A model generated the notes under the pieces. The model was not told the origin of the DNA. It saw only the letters and a program-made list of their open reading frames with translations, and ran no database searches. The position numbers and the translations under genes were made by a program. A DNA stretch of 64,000 nt, taken from assembly GCA_948470065.1 (NCBI GenBank), contig CAOKNO010000004.1, positions 1-64,000 of the forward strand, in the 5' to 3' direction. This document shows positions 27,136 through 37,360 of this stretch, piece after piece (the stretch's first letter is position 1; every line of letters begins with the position of its first letter). This stretch comes from an uncultured Eubacterium sp. (GTDB lineage: Bacteria > Bacillota > Clostridia > Lachnospirales > Lachnospiraceae).

Positions 27136-27161
27136 TCCGACAGGATTTTTACACTGTCGGA
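27136..27161. promoter_or_regulatory. Inverted repeat, possible operator upstream of the aldolase gene
   Basis: TCCGACAG (27136-27143) and CTGTCGGA (27154-27161) form a perfect 8-bp inverted repeat with a 10-bp spacer, 43 bp upstream of the aldolase -35. The half sites are one mismatch from the 0A box TGTCGAA, so Spo0A or another dimeric regulator could bind. The rest of 26863-27303 holds no gene. Confidence 0.45.
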
Positions 27162-27203
27162 CCGTGTCGCATCCTGTCATGTTTTTTTCGGTAGAGCCCC
27201 CAC

Positions 27204-27232
27204 TTGACAAATGGATGCAGATTTTGTATAGT
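27204..27232 (+). promoter_or_regulatory. Sigma-A promoter for the aldolase gene
   Basis: TTGACA (27204-27209), 17 bp, TATAGT (27227-27232), about 70 bp before the start codon at 27304. Confidence 0.72.
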
Positions 27233-27303
27233 TATGGTACTTCAATGGTTTAAACTTTAAAAATTTAAAGTGTGAATATAAATAAGATACGGAGGGAAAA
27301 GGA

Positions 27304-28290
27304 ATGGACAGCAAGCAAAACGGAAAGCGGACATTGATGGATTACTGCCCGGATATTATGATTATGGATTGTACCATGCGGGACGGGGGCCTTGTGAATA
27401 ATTTTGAGTTTACGGATGCGTTTGTAAAGGATTTGTATCAAGCAAATATAAAGGCAGGGGTAGATTATATGGAGTTCGGGTACAAGGCTTCTAAGGACCT
27501 GTTTGATCCCAAAGAGTTTGGGAAATGGAAGTTCTGTGACGAGAAGGATATCCGTGCGGTTGTAGGGGAGAATAAGTCTTCGTTGAAGATTTCTGTTATG
27601 GCGGATGTAGGCCGTTGTAATTATAAGAAGGATATCCTGCCAAAGAAGGACAGCGTGATTGATATGATCCGTGTGGCGACATATATCCACCAAATCCCCG
27701 CGGCCATCCGTATGGTGGAAGATTTTAAAAGGAAGGGCTATGAAGTGACGGTGAACATTATGGCCGTATCTAAGGTGAATACAGACGATTTGGACGCGGG
27801 GCTTTCATTGCTTGCAAGCAGTTCCGCGGACTGTATTTACCTGGTAGACAGTTTTGGCTCTTTTTATCCAGAGCAGGTGACGAAGCTATCCCAGAAGTAC
27901 GTGGAGGTTGCAGAAGGAGCCGGGAAAATTGTAGGGATGCATGCCCACAATAACCAACAGTTAGCGTTCGCCAATACGATTGAAGCCTGCCGTATGGGCG
28001 CATGCCTGCTGGATGCGACGGTAAGCGGTATGGGGCGCGGCGCAGGGAATTGTTATATGGAATCGCTGCTGAGCTTCCTAAAGAACCCGAAATATGATGA
28101 AATGCCAGTCATCCGTTTTGTAGAAGAACATATATTGAAATTAAAGGCGGAGGGAGTCGTATGGGGGTACGATATCCCATATCTTCTGACCGGGATTTTG
28201 AACAGCCATCCGTCTTCCGCCATCCATTTTATCAACAGCAATCGGACGGATTACTGCCGTTTCATGCAGGAACTTCTCGATGTAGAATAG
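27304..28290 (+). CDS. HMGL-like (DRE-TIM) aldolase of unknown substrate
   Basis: A 328-residue TIM-barrel metallolyase. The DRE-TIM signature DCTMRDGG carries the metal-binding Asp and catalytic Arg, and GMHAHNNQQLAF supplies the two metal His. Relatives include 4-hydroxy-2-oxovalerate aldolase (DmpG/MhpE) and homocitrate or HMG-CoA lyases; the closest type appears to be the DmpG-like 'aldolase catalytic domain' group. No DmpF dehydrogenase is adjacent, so the classic catechol pathway is unlikely. It is divergent from spo0A with its own promoter. GGAGGGAAAAGG precedes ATG 27304. Confidence 0.82.
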   Translation: MDSKQNGKRTLMDYCPDIMIMDCTMRDGGLVNNFEFTDAFVKDLYQANIKAGVDYMEFGYKASKDLFDPKEFGKWKFCDEKDIRAVVGENKSSLKISVMADVGRCNYKKDILPKKDSVIDMIRVATYIHQIPAAIRMVEDFKRKGYEVTVNIMAVSKVNTDDLDAGLSLLASSSADCIYLVDSFGSFYPEQVTKLSQKYVEVAEGAGKIVGMHAHNNQQLAFANTIEACRMGACLLDATVSGMGRGAGNCYMESLLSFLKNPKYDEMPVIRFVEEHILKLKAEGVVWGYDIPYLLTGILNSHPSSAIHFINSNRTDYCRFMQELLDVE

Positions 28291-28327
28291 CATACTTAAA
28301 AAAATGCTGGTATTTTCGTACAAAGTA

Positions 28328-28336
28328 TGATATAAT
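28328..28336 (+). promoter_or_regulatory. Extended -10 promoter for trigger factor
   Basis: TGATATAAT (TGn plus consensus TATAAT, 28331-28336) with no clear -35. It lies about 80 bp upstream of the tig start, in the gap after the aldolase gene. Confidence 0.55.
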
Positions 28337-28414
28337 GTCAAAACGATTGGGCAGTAACAGTAATGGAACATTAGGCTTTTGGCACGATATATATTTAAGG
28401 AGGAAATAGCAGCA

Positions 28415-29701
28415 ATGAGCGTACAGGTAGAGAACTTAGAAAAAAATATGGCGAAACTCACCATTGAAGTCCCGGCAGAGGAATTGGAGAAAGCGATCCA
28501 GGCTTCTTATCTGAAGCAGAAGAGCCAGATCAGCGTCCCAGGGTTCCGCAAGGGGAAAGTGCCGCGCCAGATGATTGAGAAAATCTATGGCGTAGAAGTG
28601 TTCTTCGACGATGCGGCAAATGCATTGGTTGCCCAGGAATACCCGAAGGCAAGGAAGGAGTCTGGGTTAGAGATTGTGTCCCAGCCGGAATTTGACCTGG
28701 TGCAGTTGGAAAAGGGCAAGCCTTTTATCTTTAGCGCGGAAGTTGCAGTCAAGCCGGAAGTGACGCTTGGAAGGTATTCTGGCGTCCAGGTAACGAAAGC
28801 GGATACTTATGTGACGGAAGATGAAATTGCTGCAGAGGTAGAGAAGGAACGCGAAAGCAATGCCAGGATGGTTACGGTCGAGGATCGGGCAATCCAGGAT
28901 GGGGATACGGCTGTGATTGATTACGAAGGATTTGCTGACGGCGTGGCATTTGAAGGCGGCAAGGGAGAGAACCATCCGCTTGTGATTGGTTCCCATTCCT
29001 TTATAGATACATTTGAGGAACAGTTGGTTGGTAAATTTACAGGCGATGAAGTGGAAGTACATGTGACCTTCCCAGAAGAATACCATGCAGAAGAACTGGC
29101 AGGGAAGCCGGCGGAGTTCCGTGTGAAGATCAATGAGATTAAGATGAAAGAACTGCCGGAGTTAGATGATGAATTTGCACAGGACGTATCGGAGTTTGAT
29201 ACGCTGGAAGAATATAAGAAGAGTTTAGAGGATCAGATCCGGGAGAGGAAAGAAGCGGAAGCAAAGCGCGGGATGGAGAATGAAGCCATTGAGAAGATCA
29301 TAGGGGAAGCCCAGATAGACGTCCCGGATCCGATGGTAGAATCCCAGGCGCGTTCCATGCTGAACAACTTGGCAAACCGATGGGCGCAGCAGGGCCTTGG
29401 CTTTGAACAGTATCTGCAGCTTACGGGCGCTACGGTTGAGCAGCTTTTGGATCAGATGAGGCCAGACGCGCTTAAGCAGATCCAGTCCAGCCTGGTATTA
29501 GAAGCGGTTGCTAAGGCAGAGCAGATTGAAGTTTCGGATGAAGAAATGGAGTCTGAACTGACGCAGATGGCGGAAGCCTATAATATGGAACGGGAGAAAC
29601 TGGATGAATTGCTGGATGAGGAAGAATTAGAATCCATCCGCCTGGATCTTAAGATCCGCAAGGCAGCCGATTTTGTGATGGAGCATGTTGAAGCTGTTTA
29701 G
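28415..29701 (+). CDS. tig: Trigger factor chaperone
   Basis: A 428-residue ribosome-bound peptidyl-prolyl isomerase and chaperone. The N-terminal ribosome-binding domain has the signature GFRKGKVPRQMIEK (about residue 44). The FKBP-type PPIase domain is at about 150-235 (VIDYEGFADGVAFEGGKGE), and the C-terminal helical arms fill the rest. AAGGAGG precedes ATG 28415; the open frame extends to 28379 through that site. clpP follows after 48 bp and clpX, lon after it, the usual Firmicutes order. Confidence 0.95.
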   Translation: MSVQVENLEKNMAKLTIEVPAEELEKAIQASYLKQKSQISVPGFRKGKVPRQMIEKIYGVEVFFDDAANALVAQEYPKARKESGLEIVSQPEFDLVQLEKGKPFIFSAEVAVKPEVTLGRYSGVQVTKADTYVTEDEIAAEVEKERESNARMVTVEDRAIQDGDTAVIDYEGFADGVAFEGGKGENHPLVIGSHSFIDTFEEQLVGKFTGDEVEVHVTFPEEYHAEELAGKPAEFRVKINEIKMKELPELDDEFAQDVSEFDTLEEYKKSLEDQIRERKEAEAKRGMENEAIEKIIGEAQIDVPDPMVESQARSMLNNLANRWAQQGLGFEQYLQLTGATVEQLLDQMRPDALKQIQSSLVLEAVAKAEQIEVSDEEMESELTQMAEAYNMEREKLDELLDEEELESIRLDLKIRKAADFVMEHVEAV

Positions 29702-29749
29702 TGATTGCATGGCAATGAAAGAAGAGGGAGAAGCAAGGAGGGTTCACAG

Positions 29750-30334
29750 ATGAGTTTAGTGCCTTATGTCGTGGAGCAGACGAGCAGAGGGGAGAGATCC
29801 TACGATATCTATTCCAGGCTGCTGAAAGATAGGATTATCTTTTTGGGAGAAGAAGTCAATGAAGTGACAGCCGGTTTGGTCGTGGCGCAGCTTCTGTTTT
29901 TGGAATCTGAAGATCCTGGGAAGGATATCCATTTGTATATCAATTCCCCGGGCGGGGTAGTGACAGCAGGGCTTGCAATTTACGATACCATGAATTACAT
30001 CAAATGTGATGTGGAAACAATCTGCATTGGGCTTGCGGCGAGCATGGGAGCCTTCCTGCTGGCTGGCGGGACCAAAGGAAAGAGGTATGCACTGCCGAAT
30101 GCTGAGATTATGATACATCAGCCTTCTGGCGGCGCAAAGGGACAGGCGACGGATATCCAGATTGCAGCAGATAATATCCAGAAGACAAAGAAACGTCTGA
30201 ACACAATTTTGTCAGAGAATACTGGGAAGCCATATGACGTGATTGCAGCAGATACAGAACGTGACAATTATATGTCTGCAATGGAGGCGAAGGAATATGG
30301 TCTGATTGATGGTGTAATTACAAATCGAAAGTAA
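29750..30334 (+). CDS. clpP: ATP-dependent Clp protease proteolytic subunit
   Basis: A 194-residue serine peptidase forming the tetradecameric Clp chamber. The triad is Ser98 ([11 protein letters not shown]), His123 (IMIHQPSGG) and Asp172 (TERDNYMS). The N terminus [20 protein letters not shown] is typical of the mature housekeeping form. AAGGAGG precedes ATG 29750; 15 residues upstream in the open frame are not family-like. A weak hairpin lies between it and clpX. Confidence 0.96.
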   Translation: MSLVPYVVEQTSRGERSYDIYSRLLKDRIIFLGEEVNEVTAGLVVAQLLFLESEDPGKDIHLYINSPGGVVTAGLAIYDTMNYIKCDVETICIGLAASMGAFLLAGGTKGKRYALPNAEIMIHQPSGGAKGQATDIQIAADNIQKTKKRLNTILSENTGKPYDVIAADTERDNYMSAMEAKEYGLIDGVITNRK

Positions 30335-30341
30335 AAAAACG

Positions 30342-30379
30342 GGGGCAGCAAGCGGTAGCTACTGTCCCTGGTGTATTTT
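30342..30379 (+). terminator. Weak hairpin between clpP and clpX
   Basis: GGGGCAG (30342-30348) can pair with CTGTCCC (30362-30368) with one G-U pair; TATTTTT follows about 6 bases later. It may be a partial terminator that lowers clpX relative to clpP. Confidence 0.4.
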
Positions 30380-30436
30380 TCTGTTTGGCTATTACTGTTA
30401 AATTAATTCATACAATATGTGCTATGGGAGGTTAGG

Positions 30437-31705
30437 ATGGCAGGTAGATTTTTAGAAGAAAGGGTTCGTTGTTCTTTCTGTAGAAAAACCGATGCTCAGG
30501 TCAGGAAGTTGATTGCAGGCCCGAATGGCGCCTATATATGTGATGAATGCGTGGATATCTGCGCGGAGATTATTGAAGAGGAATTGGCAGAGGAGGAGGG
30601 CTTCCGTTCAGAGAAGGAGGAGGCGTTTGAGCTTCCAAAGCCGATGGAAATCAAGAAATACCTGGATGAATATGTAATTGGGCAGGAGGAAGCGAAGAAG
30701 GTGCTTTCTGTTGCGGTATATAACCATTATAAGAGGATTTTTGCGCCACGGGAACTGGATGTGGAATTGCAAAAGAGCAATATCCTGATGCTTGGGCCTA
30801 CGGGCTGCGGCAAGACGTTGCTGGCGCAGACGCTGGCGCGTATCTTGAACGTCCCGTTTGCAATTGCAGATGCGACTGCCTTGACGGAAGCAGGTTATGT
30901 CGGGGAAGATGTGGAGAATATCCTGTTAAAAATCATCCAGGCTGCGGATTACGATATGGAACGCGCCCAAAAAGGGATTATCTATATTGACGAAATTGAC
31001 AAGATTACCAGGAAATCTGAAAATCCGTCCATTACCAGAGATGTGTCTGGCGAGGGCGTACAGCAGGCGCTGCTTAAAATATTAGAAGGGACAGTTGCCA
31101 GCGTGCCGCCGCAGGGCGGAAGGAAGCATCCGCAACAGGAGCTGCTCCAGATAGATACCACAAATATTCTGTTTATCTGCGGCGGTGCTTTTGAAGGCCT
31201 GGATAAGATTATTGAAAACAGGATGGATCGCAAATCCATGGGCTTTGGCGCAGAAATTGTTGATAAAAGGGAAAAGGATGTGGGGGCTGTCTTAAAGCAG
31301 GCGTTGCCGCAGGATTTTGTGAAATTCGGCCTAATCCCGGAATTTGTAGGACGCGTCCCAGTGTCTGTTTCCTTGGAAGCTTTGAACCGCGAGGCTTTGG
31401 TGAGGATTTTAAAAGAGCCGAAAAATTCTTTGCTGAAGCAGTATGAGACGTTATTTGAAATGGATCATGTCAATCTTGTGTTTAATGAAGACGCGATTGA
31501 AGCCATCGCAGAAAAATCTTTAAAGCGTAAGACTGGCGCAAGAGGGTTACGTGCGATTGTGGAGAAGGTATTGATGGATTTGATGTACCGTGTTCCTTCG
31601 GATGCATCCATTAGCCATTGTACGGTGACAAAGGAAGCAGTAGAAGAGGAAAATGGGCAGGCGGTAGAGTTCAAACAATTGGGCGGCGCAAGTAAGTCTG
31701 CCTGA
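30437..31705 (+). CDS. clpX: Clp protease ATP-binding subunit ClpX
   Basis: A 422-residue AAA+ unfoldase that feeds ClpP. The zinc-binding domain has Cys12, Cys15, Cys35 and Cys38. The AAA+ core has GPTGCGKT (Walker A), YIDEIDKI (Walker B), the GYVGEDVE pore-loop region and an ARSV-type sensor area, and the IGF-type ClpP-docking loop is present as LIPEFVGRV context. GGGAGG before ATG 30437 fixes the start. lon begins 11 bp after its stop. Confidence 0.95.
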   Translation: MAGRFLEERVRCSFCRKTDAQVRKLIAGPNGAYICDECVDICAEIIEEELAEEEGFRSEKEEAFELPKPMEIKKYLDEYVIGQEEAKKVLSVAVYNHYKRIFAPRELDVELQKSNILMLGPTGCGKTLLAQTLARILNVPFAIADATALTEAGYVGEDVENILLKIIQAADYDMERAQKGIIYIDEIDKITRKSENPSITRDVSGEGVQQALLKILEGTVASVPPQGGRKHPQQELLQIDTTNILFICGGAFEGLDKIIENRMDRKSMGFGAEIVDKREKDVGAVLKQALPQDFVKFGLIPEFVGRVPVSVSLEALNREALVRILKEPKNSLLKQYETLFEMDHVNLVFNEDAIEAIAEKSLKRKTGARGLRAIVEKVLMDLMYRVPSDASISHCTVTKEAVEEENGQAVEFKQLGGASKSA

Positions 31706-31716
31706 GGAGAGATAGG

Positions 31717-34026
31717 ATGAATGGAGAATACAAGAAGATTCCGGCAGTGGCACTACGGGGGATGACGATACTCCCCAGTATGGTGGCACATTTTGACGTG
31801 AGCAGAAAAAAGTCTGTCCGGGCAGTAGAAGCTGCCATGCTAGAAGAACAGTTTGTATTTCTGGTGACGCAGAAGACGCTTGAAAAAGAAGAGCCGGAAA
31901 TCGAGGATTTGTACGAAATTGGGATTATTGCTGTGATTAAGCAGGTAATCAAGCTACAGAACAACGTGGTGCGTGTTTTGATCGAAGGGGAAACACGCGC
32001 CCGTTTGGTTGAGTTGGAAGAAGACGAATATCTTGCTGCTGTCGTAGAGCCGCTTACGGAGGATACGGATCCGCTTCCATCAGAAATACAGGCTGCGATG
32101 ATGCGTGGGATAAGGGAAACGTTTGCCCGTTACTGCCTGCTGAACCCCAAACAGGGAAAAGAGTTTGCAAAGCAGATGCAGGAAATACAGGATTTGGGTA
32201 AGTGCCTGAATTATATCGGAAATAACCTTCCGGTTGTCTTTGAACAGAAACAGAAAATCCTTGAAGCTAGGACTTTGCAGGAACAGTATGAGACAATTAT
32301 GATTGTATTGCTGAATGAGATTAATATCATTCAGATTAAGACGGAATTTCAGGCGAAGCTAAAAGAAAAGGTGGATAAGAACCAGAAGGAATATATCCTG
32401 CGGGAACAGATGAAAATCATACGGGAAGAGCTTGGCGAAGATAATACGGCGTCTGAGGCAGAGCATTTCTTGGCGGAAGCCCGCAAATTGAAAGCAGATA
32501 AGGAAGTCAAGCAGAAGCTGGAGAAGGAAATCGAACGGTTTAAGAATGTTGCATCCAATTCATCAGAAAGCGCTGTGATACGTGGTTATATTGAAACATT
32601 GCTGGAACTTCCGTGGAATAAAGTATCGAAAGATAATAAGAAGCTTGAGGATGCAGAGCGTATTTTGGATGAAGATCACTATGGGATGGAAAAAGTGAAG
32701 GAGCGTATGCTGGAGTTTCTGGCGGTGCGGAACTTGACGAAGAAGGGCGATAGCCCGATTATCTGCTTGGTAGGGCCTCCTGGGACAGGGAAGACGAGCA
32801 TTGCCCGTTCCGTTGCGCGGGCGTTGGATAAGAAATATATACGCATTAGCTTGGGCGGCGTCCGGGATGAGGCGGAGATACGGGGGCATAGGAAGACGTA
32901 TGTAGGCGCCATGCCTGGCAGGATTGCAAACGGCCTGCGGAATGCCGGGGTGAAGAACCCTCTGATGCTGCTGGATGAGATTGATAAGATAAGCAGCGAC
33001 TATAAAGGGGATACGGCCTCTGCCCTGTTAGAAGTATTAGACAGCGAGCAGAACAGCAAATTCCGCGATCATTATGTAGAGCTTCCAATGGACTTGTCGG
33101 AAGTGCTGTTTATTGCAACTGCAAATTCCTTACAGGATATCCAAAAGCCGTTGTTGGACCGTATGGAGATTATAGAGGTCAGCAGTTATACAGAAAATGA
33201 AAAAGCCCATATCGCGAGGGAACATCTGATTGCAAAACAGATGGCGAAAAACGGCCTGAAAAAAGGCCAGCTTACCATAAGCGATAAAGCGCTAGCGAAA
33301 TTAATCCGTGGATATACGAGGGAAGCTGGAGTGCGGAACCTAGAACGCAAGTTAGGGGAGATTTGCCGGAAGGCGGCCAGGGATGTTTACCAGAAAGATA
33401 AAAAGACAATTAAAGTTACGGAAAATAGCCTGGAAAAACTGCTTGGCAAAGAAAAATATAATTTTGATTTAATAAATGAAACGGATGAGGTTGGGATTGT
33501 GCGGGGCCTTGCATGGACCAGCGTCGGCGGGGATACGCTTCAGATTGAGGTGAATATCATGCCTGGCAAAGGGGAGTTCCAATTGACAGGGCAGTTAGGG
33601 GACGTCATGAAAGAATCTGCCCAGGCGGGGATCAGCTACATCCGTTCCGTCAGTGCAGCATACCAAATTGATAAAGAATTTTTCCAGGAATCGGATATCC
33701 ACATCCATATACCGGAGGGCGCCGTGCCCAAGGACGGGCCTTCCGCCGGGATTACGATGGCGACGGCAATGCTTTCTGCGATTACCAAACGGAAGGTGCG
33801 TAAGGATGTGGCGATGACAGGGGAGATCACGTTGCGTGGCAGGGTGCTCCCGATCGGCGGGCTGAAGGAGAAGATCCTGGCGGCGAAAAACGCTGGGATA
33901 AAGACCATCTGTGTGCCGAAGAAGAATGAGCCGGACGTAGCTGAAATTGCCCAGGAGATTAAGAAGGGGCTTGAGATTGTATTTGTAGGGAATATGGAGG
34001 AAGTGTTAGAAGCGGCGTTAGTATAG
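31717..34026 (+). CDS. lon: ATP-dependent protease Lon
   Basis: A 769-residue homohexameric protease. The N-terminal substrate domain begins [20 protein letters not shown]. Walker [10 protein letters not shown] starts at residue 353, Walker B is in [10 protein letters not shown], and the catalytic dyad is Ser676 ([13 protein letters not shown]) with Lys719 (IGGLKEK). Length and order match the LonA class. AGGAGAG precedes the start. It is followed by engB, as in Bacillus (lonA-ysxC). Confidence 0.96.
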   Translation: MNGEYKKIPAVALRGMTILPSMVAHFDVSRKKSVRAVEAAMLEEQFVFLVTQKTLEKEEPEIEDLYEIGIIAVIKQVIKLQNNVVRVLIEGETRARLVELEEDEYLAAVVEPLTEDTDPLPSEIQAAMMRGIRETFARYCLLNPKQGKEFAKQMQEIQDLGKCLNYIGNNLPVVFEQKQKILEARTLQEQYETIMIVLLNEINIIQIKTEFQAKLKEKVDKNQKEYILREQMKIIREELGEDNTASEAEHFLAEARKLKADKEVKQKLEKEIERFKNVASNSSESAVIRGYIETLLELPWNKVSKDNKKLEDAERILDEDHYGMEKVKERMLEFLAVRNLTKKGDSPIICLVGPPGTGKTSIARSVARALDKKYIRISLGGVRDEAEIRGHRKTYVGAMPGRIANGLRNAGVKNPLMLLDEIDKISSDYKGDTASALLEVLDSEQNSKFRDHYVELPMDLSEVLFIATANSLQDIQKPLLDRMEIIEVSSYTENEKAHIAREHLIAKQMAKNGLKKGQLTISDKALAKLIRGYTREAGVRNLERKLGEICRKAARDVYQKDKKTIKVTENSLEKLLGKEKYNFDLINETDEVGIVRGLAWTSVGGDTLQIEVNIMPGKGEFQLTGQLGDVMKESAQAGISYIRSVSAAYQIDKEFFQESDIHIHIPEGAVPKDGPSAGITMATAMLSAITKRKVRKDVAMTGEITLRGRVLPIGGLKEKILAAKNAGIKTICVPKKNEPDVAEIAQEIKKGLEIVFVGNMEEVLEAALV

Positions 34027-34045
34027 CCGTAAGAGGAGACGTGGT

Positions 34046-34642
34046 ATGGTACTAAAGTCAGTAGCGTTAGAAACGGTATGCGGGGTTACAAGTAAGCTGC
34101 CCCAGACCGATAAGCCGGAAATTGCGTTTGCAGGGAAATCAAATGTGGGGAAATCCTCGTTGCTCAACGGTCTGATGAACCGGAAGGCTTTGGCAAGGAC
34201 GTCTTCCCAGCCTGGAAAGACGCAGACCATCAATTTTTATAACATCAACGACTACATGTACCTGGTGGATCTGCCCGGGTATGGGTATGCAAAAGTCCCT
34301 ATCAAAGAAAAGGAAAAATGGGGGCGCATGATTGAGAATTACCTGAAGAAGTCTAAGCAGCTTGTAGCGGTCTTCCTGCTGATTGATATCCGCCACGAGC
34401 CTTCCGCCAATGATAAGCAGATGTATGAGTGGATTGTTTACCAGGGGTATGATCCGATTATTGTTGCGACAAAGCTGGACAAGCTGAAGCGGAGCCAGGT
34501 GCAGAAGCATATTAAAATGTTAAGGGACGGCTTGAAGCTAAAGCCGGATACGCCGGTTTTGCCATATTCTTCACTGACAAAGCAAGGCAGGGATGAAATC
34601 TGGGCGATGATAGATCGGCTGCTTGGAGTGGAGGAAGCGTGA
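34046..34642 (+). CDS. engB: Ribosome biogenesis GTPase YsxC/EngB
   Basis: A 198-residue Era-like GTPase needed for 50S subunit assembly. G1 GKSNVGKSS (about residue 30), the G2 threonine in [12 protein letters not shown]3 DLPGYGYA and G4 TKLDK are present. It follows lon by 19 bp. Its stop overlaps the GTG start of the metal transporter binding protein gene. Confidence 0.95.
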   Translation: MVLKSVALETVCGVTSKLPQTDKPEIAFAGKSNVGKSSLLNGLMNRKALARTSSQPGKTQTINFYNINDYMYLVDLPGYGYAKVPIKEKEKWGRMIENYLKKSKQLVAVFLLIDIRHEPSANDKQMYEWIVYQGYDPIIVATKLDKLKRSQVQKHIKMLRDGLKLKPDTPVLPYSSLTKQGRDEIWAMIDRLLGVEEA

Positions 34643-35640
34643 GGAAAAAGAAATATCTGTTTGTGACGGGGATGCTGCTTGCCATATTATTGGCAAGCGG
34701 TATTTTTACCAGGATTTATACGGATTTGGAAGCTGGCGGAAGGGACGGCGGCACGGTGCGTGTTGTGACGTCGTTTTATCCAGTGTACATTGCTGCGCTA
34801 AACGTGGTAGGGGATAGCCGCACGGTCCGCCTGGAAAATTTAAGCGAGCCGCAGACAGGATGTATGCACGATTACCAGATGACCCCGCAGGATATGGTTA
34901 AATTATCAGATGCAGATTTGTTCCTGGTGAACGGCGGTGGGATAGAAGGCTTTCTGGCGGAAGTAGGGGAAGCTTATCCAGGGCTTTCTGTCCAGGCGGT
35001 GACAGATGGGGTTGTGTTGTTAGAATCGTTTGAAGGCGCCCCCGAAGAAGGCCATATCCACGAAGGAGAATCCAAGGAAGGGCATTTCCATGGCGCAGAG
35101 AATGCCCATGCATGGATGGATACCAGGCGCTATGCCCAGATGGCGCTAAACATTGCAAAGTATATCGGACAGGCAGATCCAGAAAATGCAGAAATGTACC
35201 TGGAACATGCAAAGGAGTATTGTAGTAAAATTGACGGGTTATCAGAACAAATCTCTGCCTTAAGGGAAGAGGTTGCAGACGCTGGTAATTTGGGTAAGGG
35301 AACGGTGATTTTCCACAGCGCTTTTGCATATCTTGTGGAACAGCTTGGGCTTCAAACGGCATATTGTATGGATTTTGATGAGGAACGCCAGATCAGCGCA
35401 AAGGAAGTGGCGGACGTCGTACAAAACATAGAAGAGGGGCGGATCCGTTTTTTGTTTGCGGAAGAATTATACGGAAAAGAGATGGGGGATGCGGTAGAGG
35501 CAGAAACGGGATGCAGCGTGTCTTATCTGGATCCTTTGGCGAGGGGGGCGTATGACGCGGATAGCTATTTAGACGCCATGCAGGGAAATATTGATGTGAT
35601 AAGGCAAGCTGTTTCGCAATGGCCTGTAGGAGGGCAGTAG
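34639..35640 (+). CDS. znuA: Zinc/manganese-type ABC transporter substrate-binding protein
   Basis: A 333-residue cluster A-I metal-binding protein (ZnuA/TroA family). Residues about 8-26 form a hydrophobic signal or anchor but no lipobox Cys is visible, so it may be a membrane-anchored rather than lipidated form. The His-rich loop near residues 137-155 (HIHEG, GHFHG, NAHAW) is typical of zinc binders. Later ligand candidates are His in FHSAFAYL and Asp in SYLDPLA. The start is GTG 34639 with GGAGG, overlapping engB by 4 bp. Zinc is the better guess over Mn because of the His-loop. Confidence 0.86.
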   Translation: MRKKKYLFVTGMLLAILLASGIFTRIYTDLEAGGRDGGTVRVVTSFYPVYIAALNVVGDSRTVRLENLSEPQTGCMHDYQMTPQDMVKLSDADLFLVNGGGIEGFLAEVGEAYPGLSVQAVTDGVVLLESFEGAPEEGHIHEGESKEGHFHGAENAHAWMDTRRYAQMALNIAKYIGQADPENAEMYLEHAKEYCSKIDGLSEQISALREEVADAGNLGKGTVIFHSAFAYLVEQLGLQTAYCMDFDEERQISAKEVADVVQNIEEGRIRFLFAEELYGKEMGDAVEAETGCSVSYLDPLARGAYDADSYLDAMQGNIDVIRQAVSQWPVGGQ

Positions 35641-35656
35641 GAAGGGAGGAGGAGCT

Positions 35657-36406
35657 ATGCGTAAGATCGTGAAGCCTTGCGGTCTACATTGCATTAAAAT
35701 CAACCATCTTGGCGTTTCCTTTGGCGGGCAGGAGGTTTTAAGGGATATCAACCTTCATATCCACTGTGGGAGCCTGAATGCGGTGATTGGGCCAAACGGC
35801 GCTGGGAAGTCTACGTTAATCCGTGCAATTTTAGGGGATATCCCGCATACGGGGAAGATTGAATTTAAAGATCGGGAAAATGGGAGGATCCAAAAGCTTA
35901 AGATTGGATACGTCCCGCAGTCTTTGAATATTGAGAAACAGACTCCGGTTAGCGTGTACGATATGATTGCTTCATACCAGAGCAGCCTTCCGGTCTTCCT
36001 GATGCGGGGACGGAAGGTGAAGGAGGCCGTTTTGGAACACCTTCGGATGTTTGAGGCGGAAACTTTGCTGGATCAGCAGGTATGTAATTTGTCCGGCGGG
36101 CAGCTGCAGCGCGTGCTGCTTTCTATGGCGGTTATGGATGAGCCGAACCTTCTGTTGCTGGACGAACCAGTTTCTGGGATTGACCAGAATGGGATGGAAC
36201 TGTTTTACCAGGCGATTTATCAATTGAAGGAATCGTATGATTTGGCGGTAATTTTAGTGTCCCATGATTTGGAGTATGTGAAACGGTATGCAGACCATGT
36301 GATATTGCTGGATCAGACGGTATTGAAGCAGGGGAGCGTACGGAATGTGTTCCAGAGCGAGGAATTTTCGGAGGTCTTCCAATGGGACGGGCGTCCTGCA
36401 AGGTAG
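35657..36406 (+). CDS. znuC: Metal ABC transporter ATP-binding protein
   Basis: A 249-residue ATPase of the ZnuC/MntB class. Walker A GPNGAGKST, signature LSGGQLQRVLLS, Walker B LLLLDEPVSGID and the H-loop VSHDLEYV are all visible. GGAGGAG precedes ATG 35657. The gene lies between the binding protein and the permease in the usual order. Confidence 0.92.
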   Translation: MRKIVKPCGLHCIKINHLGVSFGGQEVLRDINLHIHCGSLNAVIGPNGAGKSTLIRAILGDIPHTGKIEFKDRENGRIQKLKIGYVPQSLNIEKQTPVSVYDMIASYQSSLPVFLMRGRKVKEAVLEHLRMFEAETLLDQQVCNLSGGQLQRVLLSMAVMDEPNLLLLDEPVSGIDQNGMELFYQAIYQLKESYDLAVILVSHDLEYVKRYADHVILLDQTVLKQGSVRNVFQSEEFSEVFQWDGRPAR

Positions 36407-36429
36407 CGGATGGACAGGAGGGATTTGAG

Positions 36430-37242
36430 ATGGGGATTCTTGATTGGCTGCAATATGATTTTATGCGATATGCATTTTGTGCCGTACTGATCATTACGCC
36501 GTTGTTTGGGTTGATGGGGACGATGATTGTCAGCCGGAACATGGCGTTTTTTTCCGATGCGTTAGGGCATTCTGCCCTAACGGGGATTGCTGTCGGCGTG
36601 TTGTTTGGCGTAGGGGATACCAATTGTTCTATGGCGGTATTTGCTATCGTGTTTGCATTGTTATTGAACCAGATCAGCAGCCGTGTGGAAGCTTCGCATG
36701 ATACCGTGATCTCTGTGTTTTCATCCTGCAGCATTGCGCTTGGGCTTGCAATCTTATCAAAAGGCGGGAATTTCAGCCAGTATTCTAGTATCCTGGTAGG
36801 GGATATTTTAAGCATATCGTTACAAGAAATATTATATCTAGCTATTATTTTTGTGATAACCCTTGTGTTTTGGGTGTTTGGATTTAATAAGCTTTTGGCG
36901 GTCAGCCTGAACCGGACCTTGGCGAAGAGCCGTCGTATTCCCGTTTCCTGGATGGAGAACCTGTTCGCAGTCCTTACGGCGTTGATCGTTATGGTATCCA
37001 TCCAATGGGTTGGGATCTTGATTATCAATGCGCTATTAATACTTCCGGCTGCGTCTGCACGGAATATTTCCGGAAATATGCGGGAGTACCATTTCTTTTC
37101 TGTCTTGTTTTCCATGTTTTCCGGCGTCCTGGGGCTTGCTATCTCGTATTACGTGAATATAGCGACTGGCCCTACCATTGTGATCCTGGCTTCTGTGATC
37201 TATTTTGCTACGTACTTCTGGGGGAGGAAGTACCATTTATAA
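36430..37242 (+). CDS. znuB: Metal ABC transporter permease
   Basis: A 270-residue ABC-3 family permease with about eight hydrophobic segments (first FMRYAFCAVLIITPLFGLMG). MVSRNMAFFSDALGHSALTG-type text is the diagnostic cytoplasmic loop of ZnuB/MntB permeases. Upstream in-frame ATG 36382 overlaps znuC and would add 16 residues; CAGGAGGGA precedes ATG 36430. No Zur or other metalloregulator is nearby. Confidence 0.91.
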   Translation: MGILDWLQYDFMRYAFCAVLIITPLFGLMGTMIVSRNMAFFSDALGHSALTGIAVGVLFGVGDTNCSMAVFAIVFALLLNQISSRVEASHDTVISVFSSCSIALGLAILSKGGNFSQYSSILVGDILSISLQEILYLAIIFVITLVFWVFGFNKLLAVSLNRTLAKSRRIPVSWMENLFAVLTALIVMVSIQWVGILIINALLILPAASARNISGNMREYHFFSVLFSMFSGVLGLAISYYVNIATGPTIVILASVIYFATYFWGRKYHL

Positions 37243-37360
37243 TTTGTCTAGCCGCCACGCTTGGAGCGTTTGGATCTTTACGAAGCATAGATAATGTGTT
37301 ACATTAAATATAAATAATATACCAGATAGCATTTGAGAAGCACAGAAAGGATTGGGAAAG

